A DNA stretch of 64,000 nucleotides, from contig CAWDNP010000007.1 of assembly GCA_963803755.1 (NCBI GenBank), forward strand, positions 496,001-560,000, in the 5' to 3' direction. Both the position numbers and the translations under genes were made by a program. The stretch comes from CAVUPF01 sp963803755 (GTDB lineage: Bacteria > Actinomycetota > Thermoleophilia > Solirubrobacterales > 70-9). This document shows, one piece after another, positions 53,926 through 60,629 of this stretch (position 1 is its first letter; every line of letters starts with the position of its first letter). The notes beneath the pieces were generated by a model. The model was not told where the DNA came from. It saw nothing but the letters and a program-made list of their open reading frames with translations, and did not search any database.

Positions 53926-53931
53926 TAAGGT
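53926..53931 (+). promoter_or_regulatory. -10 hexamer TAAGGT before the VOC gene
   Basis: Ends 6 bases before the GTG start at 53938. Confidence 0.4.
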
Positions 53932-53937
53932 CCTCGG

Positions 53938-54441
53938 GTGGCGGAGCGCAGCCCGGAGCCGATCGATCCCGGCGTTGACATCGGCCACGTCCATCTCAAA
54001 GTCTCCGACGTCGACCGCGCCCTCGACTTCTACTGTGGCGTGCTCGGCTTCGAGCTCCAGCAGCGCTACGGTGATGACGCCGCTTTCGTCTCAGCTGGCG
54101 GCTATCACCACCACATCGGCCTCAACTCATGGCAGTCGAAGGGCGCCTCGCCACCGCCGCCCGCTAGCACTGGCCTCTACCACTTCGCGATTCGCTACCC
54201 GACTCGTCGTTCCCTCGCCGCTGCTCTGCGCCGACTCACCGTGGCCGGCGTGCGCCTCGAGGGGGCCTCAGATCATGGCGTCAGCGAGGCGCTTTACCTG
54301 AGCGACCCCGACCACAACGGCATTGAGCTCTATTGGGACCGGCCGAAGGCGGAGTGGCCTGAGCCACAGCCCGGCCAGAGGGTCGAGATGTACGTCCGAC
54401 AGCTCGACCTCCACGACCTCCTCGCCGAGCTGGACCGCTGA
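53938..54441 (+). CDS. Glyoxalase/VOC-superfamily protein (catechol 2,3-dioxygenase-like)
   Basis: 167 residues with one complete VOC half: GHVHLKVSDVDRALDFYCGV...GFEL, then YHFAIRYPTR and HNGIELYWDRP. The metal-ligand His (HVHLKV) and Glu (GIELYW) positions are kept, and HHHIGLN supplies further His. The C-terminal EMYVRQLDLHDLL is typical of CatE-like proteins. Substrate unknown. Confidence 0.85.
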   Translation: MAERSPEPIDPGVDIGHVHLKVSDVDRALDFYCGVLGFELQQRYGDDAAFVSAGGYHHHIGLNSWQSKGASPPPPASTGLYHFAIRYPTRRSLAAALRRLTVAGVRLEGASDHGVSEALYLSDPDHNGIELYWDRPKAEWPEPQPGQRVEMYVRQLDLHDLLAELDR

Positions 54442-54447
54442 GCGCGG

Positions 54448-55848
54448 CTAAAGCGTGGGGCTCGCGGCTCTCACGCCCCCTTCGACCGGGTGGCCATAGT
54501 CGCGCCAGGCGCCGACGCCTTGTCCTATATGGACGACGTCGTCGAAGCCCTCCCGCTGAAGAATCGAGGCAGCGAGGCCGCTGCGTTTGCCGCCGCGGCA
54601 GATCGTCGCGATCGGCCGGTCGCGCGGTAGCTCGTCAAGGCGGCGCCCCAGATCGCCATAGGGGATGTGAAGTGAGCCGGGGATGTGCTCGGCGGCGAAC
54701 TCGGCTGCATTGCGGACGTCGAGCACCAGCGGCGCCTCCGGTGTCTCAAGGCGCTCCGCCAGTCCGTTTGGGTCGATCAGCTCGATTCGCCGCACGGGCC
54801 GGCCCTCCGAGCGCCAGGCGGTCATTCCGCCCTCCAGAAAGCCGCGCACCGGCAGCCCGACCGCCGCCAGCAGCTCGGCCGCGTGGCGCTCGTCGCCGTC
54901 GGAGGCGGCGACGAGGATCAGCTCGGCATCGTGGGGGGCGACGCGTGAGACCTTGGTCGCGAAGCCAGTGTCATAGGCGGAGGTGCTGAGCGCGCCGGCG
55001 ATGTGGGACTCATCGAACTGCTCGTTGGTGCGGCCATCGATCACGATCGCGCCGGCTGTGACGGCGGTCTCGACCTCGTGGGGAGTCAGCGGCGCCGGTG
55101 TGCCGAAGCCTTCGACCGGCGCCCCGCGATTGAGCGCCACGATGTGCTCGACGCTCGGTGGGCGGTCACCGAGCATGGAGATAGCGTCCTCGACGAACTC
55201 CTCCTCGCTGGCGAAACCGAGTGCCCGGTTGTGGCGGCGCTCGAACCCGATCGTCGAGGAAGCCTTGAGGTCGATCCCGGAGCTGCCGCAAAGTGAACCG
55301 CCGAGGTGGCCCGGCCACACCTCGACCTCATCGTCTAGCGCCAGCAACCGCTCGTGCAGGGAGCGATAGATGCCGGCGGCGCCCTCGCGCGGCTCGACCG
55401 CCAGGTCGGGGCGGGCGACGTCGCCGACGAACAGCAAGTCGCCGCTCAGCACCGCCCAGGCGGCGCCGCCACGGCTCGCGTCGCGTAGTAGGAAGGAGGT
55501 GTGCTCGGGCCGGTGCCCGGGCGTATGGATCGCCTCGATCGTTACCTCGCCTAGCTCCAGGGCCCAGCCATCGGCGAGCGGCTCGTGCGCGTACTCGGCG
55601 CTGGCCAGCTCGTGGATGTGGATTGTGGCGCCGGTCGCCCGCGCCAGTCGACCGTGCCCAGAGACGTGGTCGGCGTGGTTATGGGTCTCCAGCAGGTGCT
55701 CGATTTGCACCCCGTGCAGGCGGGCCAGCCGCAGATAGGGATCGATGTCCCATTGGGGATCGACGATGGCGGCGACTCCCGCGTCGCGGTCGGCGACCAA
55801 GTAGGAGGCGCAGCCAAGGTCCTCATGGATTATCTGGCGGAAGAGCAT
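54448..55848 (-). CDS. MBL-fold metallo-hydrolase with two rhodanese domains
   Basis: 466 residues. The N-terminal 240 residues are a metallo-beta-lactamase fold with THNHADHVSGHG (residues about 55-66), HTPGHRPEHTSF and GDLLFVGDVARPDL, as in ETHE1-type persulfide dioxygenases. Two rhodanese domains follow: the first (about 262-355) lacks the active Cys (ILVAASDGDE), the second (about 362-455) has it in TICRGGKRSG (Cys about 416). Predicted to oxidise or transfer persulfide sulfur, as in CstB-like fusions. Confidence 0.9.
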   Translation of the reverse strand: MLFRQIIHEDLGCASYLVADRDAGVAAIVDPQWDIDPYLRLARLHGVQIEHLLETHNHADHVSGHGRLARATGATIHIHELASAEYAHEPLADGWALELGEVTIEAIHTPGHRPEHTSFLLRDASRGGAAWAVLSGDLLFVGDVARPDLAVEPREGAAGIYRSLHERLLALDDEVEVWPGHLGGSLCGSSGIDLKASSTIGFERRHNRALGFASEEEFVEDAISMLGDRPPSVEHIVALNRGAPVEGFGTPAPLTPHEVETAVTAGAIVIDGRTNEQFDESHIAGALSTSAYDTGFATKVSRVAPHDAELILVAASDGDERHAAELLAAVGLPVRGFLEGGMTAWRSEGRPVRRIELIDPNGLAERLETPEAPLVLDVRNAAEFAAEHIPGSLHIPYGDLGRRLDELPRDRPIATICRGGKRSGLAASILQREGFDDVVHIGQGVGAWRDYGHPVEGGVRAASPTL

Positions 55849-55963
55849 TGTTGCTGAACGTCCGTCGGGGCATTCAGGCTACAGGGGGAGTTAGCTTTCG
55901 ACGCCAGGTCAGTACGGGGCTCGACGCAGGATCCCCTATTGCAAAGCTAGAATCACGCGGTGT

Positions 55964-56037
55964 GCGGCTGTAGCTCAGTTGGCTAGAGCGTCTGCTTGCC
56001 ATGCAGAAGGTCGTGGGTTCGAGTCCCATCAGCCGCT
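55964..56037 (+). tRNA. tRNA-Gly(GCC)
   Basis: 74-nt cloverleaf. Acceptor stem GCGGCTG pairs with CAGCCGC; D arm has TAGCTCAGTTGGCTAGAGC; anticodon stem TCTGC/GCAGA encloses the loop TTGCCAT with anticodon GCC; T loop TTCGAGT. CCA is not encoded. An integrative element begins right after it, which fits use of its 3' end as an attachment site. Confidence 0.93.
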
Positions 56038-56042
56038 TGTCC

Positions 56043-56069
56043 GGAAGCCCGCTCTCAGAGCGGGCTTCC
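56043..56069 (+). terminator. Strong hairpin after tRNA-Gly
   Basis: GGAAGCCCGCTCT and AGAGCGGGCTTCC form near-perfect complementary arms around a tiny loop five bases after the tRNA. No T run follows (GCGTTCTT), so it may be a terminator, a processing signal, or part of the attachment region. Confidence 0.6.
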
Positions 56070-56120
56070 GCGTTCTTAGGAGCGCAGCCTGGGATATCCG
56101 AGCTTCTCCAGCGTGGGCTT

Positions 56121-56140
56121 GCTGCCCAATGCTGCCCAAT
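56121..56140. repeat. Tandem 10-bp repeat near the element's left end
   Basis: GCTGCCCAAT occurs twice head to tail, about 85 bases after the tRNA. It could be an arm-type integrase binding site; no other copies were noticed nearby. Confidence 0.4.
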
Positions 56141-56201
56141 CAGGCGGACTTCCGGGCATTTCGGGGTCGGTTGATCGGACGTGGCCTTATTCCTCATGGG
56201 C

Positions 56202-57281
56202 CTAATTGAATAGGTCTTCCCGCCAGAGCAAGCCGACGTCACCGGTTTGCGATAGCGACCAGTATTTGTCGTTCTCCTTGGCATGAAAGCCAACCTTCAG
56301 CCCTACATCTATGGGACTCTCGGATGCGTCTATTTGCGTGACCGGATCGTTGTCGACCTGCATTTCCAGAATGACGCCGCCACGGAAACTCCCATCCGGT
56401 CTCTGTCCAATCAGCAGGTCGCCCACTCCAAGCTGGCCGGTTGAGCAACGGACGCAGACGATCTCATTGTTGAATACCGCAACCGGATCTCCATGCGCTA
56501 CTGCATGATGCTGCGTGAGGGACTTGAGCGCTGCGCTCATGACCTGTGACCAGAGGGCAGCTGCAAAGGCTTGAACAATATCGACGTATTGAAGCAGCAA
56601 CTGCATAGATAAAAGTTCAGTGATCTCTACGCCATGGGCAATCTCGTTGCGCCGCTCGGCTATGTCGTCCAGGCGAAAGAATGATCCTTTTGAGATACCT
56701 GGGTCGACTGCCTCCACCGCAGCTATGTAAGCCTCGTCTTCCCCAATGCATTGAGTGAGATTGTTCACTCCCACTTGAGTCCATAGTTGATTGAACAGGC
56801 CATGTCGAAAGTTGGCCGTATGGAAGAAGAACGTCGCAGGAGTCAACCGATAGAGTCGATCACCTTGTAGGCATGAATTCAGATCCGCGACGATCCTCTC
56901 AGCAGAGCCAAGGCGTTCCAGTTCAGAAGATTGCAAAAGTCTCACGGTCGCCTCAAGATGTGCTTCACGCAGCTGCTCAGGTAGTTGCCCATACGACGGG
57001 CAAACGCCGTTCAGGAATCGGACATAGTCTTCAAGGCTGTTCTCCCCGAATCTCTCAAGCGCTCCGTATAGCGTGATTACGGTGCTTGAGTAGTTCAACT
57101 CATGAAGCATGGCGGCGTCTGCGAGCTTGTTATGAGCCTCTTGAAGGTCCGCGACATGCTCGGACATTTTCAGTCCCTTGCGGATTCTTAGTCGACCGAC
57201 ATCAACTGCCTCGGTCAAGAACGAGATGTAGTCCCGCAAGACACCGAGATCGCGATTCAGCCGATTGAAGCTCGCGAACAC
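56202..57281 (-). CDS. HEPN-domain protein, candidate ribonuclease effector
   Basis: 359 residues from GTG 57281. The helical N-terminal 230 residues carry the HEPN catalytic motif RNEIAH (residues about 211-216, RxxxxH) preceded by a long DxxxER-type helix (ITLYGALERFGENSLEDYV); the layout resembles the RiboL-PSP/MAE_28990 type of HEPN proteins. The C-terminal 110 residues are beta-rich with no recognised family (VCVRCSTGQLGVGDLLIGQ). It is 6 bases downstream of the DUF262 gene on the same strand, so the two are co-transcribed. The HEPN motif is known in RNases of toxin and defence systems; the activity here is inferred. Confidence 0.75.
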   Translation of the reverse strand: MFASFNRLNRDLGVLRDYISFLTEAVDVGRLRIRKGLKMSEHVADLQEAHNKLADAAMLHELNYSSTVITLYGALERFGENSLEDYVRFLNGVCPSYGQLPEQLREAHLEATVRLLQSSELERLGSAERIVADLNSCLQGDRLYRLTPATFFFHTANFRHGLFNQLWTQVGVNNLTQCIGEDEAYIAAVEAVDPGISKGSFFRLDDIAERRNEIAHGVEITELLSMQLLLQYVDIVQAFAAALWSQVMSAALKSLTQHHAVAHGDPVAVFNNEIVCVRCSTGQLGVGDLLIGQRPDGSFRGGVILEMQVDNDPVTQIDASESPIDVGLKVGFHAKENDKYWSLSQTGDVGLLWREDLFN

Positions 57282-57287
57282 AGATCG

Positions 57288-58475
57288 TCACGAGGCAAGG
57301 ACGCCGTCCACGAACTCGCCAAATAGTCGATCCCGCTCACGAAGGTTAGCTCGGTTGGTATATCGAGCCTCGAAGCTCTTTTCATGCTCTTCGTAGAAGC
57401 CCTTGATCTCGGACTGAAAAGTCTCTGACTTCAATCGAAGCTCATGCTCCACGTGAAGGCGCTCACTAAAGACGTGCATGAGCGCGTCGTAGGCAACGGT
57501 CGTTGGGCGCTGAAGCCAGTCCCAATGACCATGGCGATAGCGCCATAGCCAGAAGGCGCGATAGCCAAGGGTCTCATGCACCAGCGCAACCGTCTTCTGG
57601 AACAGGTCGGACAGTTCGTTCAGGACCGATTCCGAGAAAAGGTTGCCATGTTTTAGGTAGTCATCCAAATATTCCGCCAAGGAGCCCGTCATTAGGTCCT
57701 CGCGCTGACGATGCGCGAAAAACCGCAGCACCAACTCAACGTCGAGCATTTTTCGATACCGCTCGTTAGCAAGCAGATCCTTTTCTTCTGGTCCCTCGTC
57801 CCCGGGAGCCGGAATGTCCCACATATGGCACAGGTGCGGATTACGAGCAAGCTCAATACAGAGCTGATTCAGAGGCCCGTTGTAGATGGCGTTGCGGGAC
57901 TCCTGAGGCTCCAACTTCACCCCGCCACTATTGATTCGCTCGAAGACCAGCTGTTTAAGGCGCAGAGCCTCTTTCTCATCGCGTGCCGTCTCGTGCAAGA
58001 GAATGATCGACGAGAGGTATCGACGGTCAACCCCTCGGCGAAGCTGCTCGGGCAGCTCTGAGTACGAGCGTCCATTCAGCTCGCCCCACTCCCCAAGATT
58101 CTTGAGCTGATAGCGGTCTCGATAGAACTCAGCAATCGCCGTCAGTCTCTGAAGCCCATCCATAACCTCATAGTGCGAGTACCGGTCCTCGTACAAGAAG
58201 ACAGGAGGAATCGGAACGTTCATAATAATCGACTCAATCAAGCGAGACTGTTTTGCGACATCCCAGCGGTGGCGCCGCTGGAACTCGGGGTTAAGGTCGT
58301 AATCGTCGCTCTCCACCATTGCCGCGATGGTGGAAAGCGGATACCGAGCCTGCTCGGTGACGATTCGCACCTCGCCCTGGATGTACTTCTCGTTGACTTT
58401 TTCGTCGCTCGACCAGGCGGCGAGCGCATCCTCGTCGCTGCTAAACGTCAATTTCTCTCCGGCAATCAAGCCCAT
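57288..58475 (-). CDS. DUF262 (GmrSD/ParB-like NTPase) protein without a nuclease domain
   Basis: 395 residues from ATG 58475 (a TTG at 58484 is less likely). DUF262 hallmarks: YPLSTIAAMV, LNPEFQRRHRWDVAKQSRLI (about 61-80), IPPVFLYED and VMDGLQRLTAI with the ParB-like DGxQR (about 106-110). No DUF1524 HNH nuclease follows, unlike GmrSD fusions; instead a HEPN gene lies just downstream. It starts 17 bases after the integrase stop and may be read from the integrase transcript. Confidence 0.85.
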   Translation of the reverse strand: MGLIAGEKLTFSSDEDALAAWSSDEKVNEKYIQGEVRIVTEQARYPLSTIAAMVESDDYDLNPEFQRRHRWDVAKQSRLIESIIMNVPIPPVFLYEDRYSHYEVMDGLQRLTAIAEFYRDRYQLKNLGEWGELNGRSYSELPEQLRRGVDRRYLSSIILLHETARDEKEALRLKQLVFERINSGGVKLEPQESRNAIYNGPLNQLCIELARNPHLCHMWDIPAPGDEGPEEKDLLANERYRKMLDVELVLRFFAHRQREDLMTGSLAEYLDDYLKHGNLFSESVLNELSDLFQKTVALVHETLGYRAFWLWRYRHGHWDWLQRPTTVAYDALMHVFSERLHVEHELRLKSETFQSEIKGFYEEHEKSFEARYTNRANLRERDRLFGEFVDGVLAS

Positions 58476-58492
58476 AGGCCTCAAACTAACGC

Positions 58493-59764
58493 CTACTGAA
58501 GCTTTCCGCCTGATCGGATCGAAGTGGCAGCAGAACTAGCGTCGAGAATGAGGCCATCCATCGCCGCGCCGTGATCCGTCTTGGAGGCGATTACCTGGGC
58601 GTAGAGGCCAAGGGTCATCTTCGGGTCGGTATGGCCCGCCTGCGCCATGACATACGGCACATCGGCCCCTGCGGCGAGCAGGAGAGAGATGAAGGTCCGG
58701 CGTAGCGAGTGCGGCGTCAGGTCGGGCATCGGTTCCCGCTTTGCCGCTCGCGAGTCGGCGTTGGCGACCTTCGCCGCCGAATCCAAAAAGCGATTGCGAA
58801 CGTTGGAGGGGTTGTCCCGCTTGCCCTCGCTGGTCGGAAAGACCAAATCCCCCGGCTTGGTGTACGGGCTGCGACTCCGGTACTCGGTCAAGAGTGCTTG
58901 CAGGACAGGAGTCAGGTCGACCTCACGGACCCCTGCGTCGGTCTTCGCCGCCGCGATCCGCAAGCGCCGCCCCTCTAGGTTCACGTCCCGCCAGCGCAGA
59001 TCAAGCGCCTCACTGATCCGCAGGCCCGCCAGTGTCAACGTCGCGAGTAGCGGACGGCGGCGACCAGGATCGCCCTCTCGACCTTTGGCGTCGAGCTTGC
59101 CCGCTGCGCCCAGCAGCGCCGCGACCTGATCGGGCTGTAGGTAGCTGCGGCTCGGCTTGTCCTCTTTCAGCAGCCGCTTCCGCCCCCTCGCCGGGTTCCG
59201 GTCTATGTAGCCGTACTCCACCGCTTGTTCCAAGACAATCGCGAGCAGCCGAATCGTCTTGTTGATTGAACCGTTCGACAGGGGTCGAACTAGCCGCTTG
59301 CGGTCCTTCTCGGGAAGCGCAAGCTGCCGCGCCCGCGCCGCCGCGACCGCCTTGCTCTCGCGCACCTTCTCGCGCCGGTAGCGATCCACTTCCTCAACCG
59401 TGATCGCCGACAGCCGATGCTTGGCGAAGCACGGCAGCAGGTGATTGGAAAGCCGCCACTGATAATCGACTCGGGTCCGCTCGCGAAGCTCGGGCGCGAT
59501 GCCCTCAAACCACTCGGACGCGAACTCATGGAAGGTCGACGCGGTCGTCGGTCCCTGGTCGGGCGGCGGCGCTTCCGGCTTCCAGATGCCCCGCTCCACA
59601 TCGGCCAGAACATGGCCGAGCTTCTTTTCTGCTTTCTCTTGGGTCCAGCCTTCCGCAGACGAACCGAGCGCGACATAGCGGCGCTTCCCGTAGGCGCGGA
59701 ACCGGATCGCCCATCCCCGTCCGCCCTTGGGTGCAACGACGCTGCCGCTGGCCTTGCGGGGCAT
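58493..59764 (-). CDS. int: Site-specific tyrosine integrase of the element
   Basis: 423 residues with an N-terminal AP2-like arm-binding domain (WAIRFRAYGKRRYVALGS), a SAM-like domain (FHEFASEWFEGIAPELRERTR) and the catalytic set: TLAGLRISEALDLRW (Arg), HSLRRTFISLLLAAG (His, Arg), AGHTDPKMTLGLYAQV (His, Tyr). ATG 59764 is used. Expected to recombine the tRNA-Gly end with the circular element. Confidence 0.92.
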   Translation of the reverse strand: MPRKASGSVVAPKGGRGWAIRFRAYGKRRYVALGSSAEGWTQEKAEKKLGHVLADVERGIWKPEAPPPDQGPTTASTFHEFASEWFEGIAPELRERTRVDYQWRLSNHLLPCFAKHRLSAITVEEVDRYRREKVRESKAVAAARARQLALPEKDRKRLVRPLSNGSINKTIRLLAIVLEQAVEYGYIDRNPARGRKRLLKEDKPSRSYLQPDQVAALLGAAGKLDAKGREGDPGRRRPLLATLTLAGLRISEALDLRWRDVNLEGRRLRIAAAKTDAGVREVDLTPVLQALLTEYRSRSPYTKPGDLVFPTSEGKRDNPSNVRNRFLDSAAKVANADSRAAKREPMPDLTPHSLRRTFISLLLAAGADVPYVMAQAGHTDPKMTLGLYAQVIASKTDHGAAMDGLILDASSAATSIRSGGKLQ

Positions 59765-59865
59765 CAATGATCGCCCCTGGAGATGATCGACGGTCGGGGC
59801 CGGGGTGAAGTGATTGGAAGAGGGGCGCCGGTATCGCCACGCTCCATAGGATCGGTGTTAGCCAT
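59764..59865 (-). CDS. Possible 33-residue leader ORF overlapping int
   Basis: ATG 59865 opens MANTDPMERGDTGAPLPITS and ends with a TGA that overlaps the int start (TGATG), which could couple translation. Pro-rich, no motif, no ribosome site; may be chance. Confidence 0.2.
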   Translation of the reverse strand: MANTDPMERGDTGAPLPITSPRPRPSIISRGDH

Positions 59866-59986
59866 GAGGAGGTCCGTTCTCCTTGTGGTCAGGCGACCCG
59901 TTCGCGTTGGCGCGCGGCGGGTCGCCGCTTTATGTTCCAAGAACAGTACATCCAGGCTCGGATAACGACTGGACCGGCCACGGTGG

Positions 59987-60301
59987 TCATCGCTTCTGAA
60001 TCGGGAGTAGGGAGGAGCTGCTTCGGGGCGCGCGTCGGCGGCTTGGCGGTGTGGCTTTCGGGGGAGGCTTCCGCAGGGCTCTGCTGACTCTCGCCGGGTC
60101 GAATCGGAGCCGTGCCTTGGGACCGTTGCCGAGCCGCACCGCGCCAAGATCGTCGGCGTGGTCGTAGACGAAATCGCGGCTGACCCCGAACCGCCGCGCG
60201 ATCTCGGCGGCGTCAGCCAGCTCGGCGCTGGCCTGACCCATCCGCAGCAGATCGGCCACCCGAGTCGCCACCGCCTCTATGTCCGCTTCGCTGAGGGCCA
60301 T
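59987..60301 (-). CDS. Excisionase/AlpA-like helix-turn-helix protein
   Basis: 104 residues. A MerR/AlpA-type HTH (residues about 27-70) reads DAAEIARRFGVSRDFVYDHADDLGAVRLG followed by a wing RLRFDPARV, as in Xis-type directionality factors, then a basic C-terminal tail. It lies upstream of int on the same strand, which fits control of excision. Confidence 0.75.
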   Translation of the reverse strand: MALSEADIEAVATRVADLLRMGQASAELADAAEIARRFGVSRDFVYDHADDLGAVRLGNGPKARLRFDPARVSRALRKPPPKATPPSRRRAPRSSSSLLPIQKR

Positions 60302-60629
60302 CGCCTATTGCTGTTGTCCGCCGAGAGGGTGGTCTGCATCGGACACATCCGAAACTCCTAGAAAAACGCCCCCGGCAATTCGGCCCGGCGGGGGTCGAGG
60401 AAGACCGCGACCTCACCGACAACCACCTCCAGGCCAAGACGAAATCAGCCGGAAGAACCAGGAGAAAGGCAGTAGCCATCCAGGGAAGCCCTCTCTCTCA
60501 GGGCAGCAATGCCAGCCCTGAGAGAGCCATCAGGGCCAAAGCCCCAACAGCCAACAGCAACCACCCTCACGCCACATCACTTCGTTAAGAGATCGGGGCA
60601 AACCGCCCTCCCGCTGGACAGAGAGGGTG
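60302..60629. other. Divergent intergenic region of the element (oriT candidate)
   Basis: 328 bases between the HTH gene (minus) and the relaxase (plus). It holds a 12-bp-arm inverted repeat (separate entry) and little else recognisable. GAGAGGG before the relaxase ATG is a ribosome site. Confidence 0.4.
60493..60526. repeat. Perfect 12-bp inverted repeat upstream of the relaxase
   Basis: CTCTCTCAGGGC (60493-60504) and GCCCTGAGAGAG (60515-60526) around a 10-base loop. Inverted repeats next to a relaxase gene often mark the origin of transfer; a terminator or repressor site is the alternative. Confidence 0.6.
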
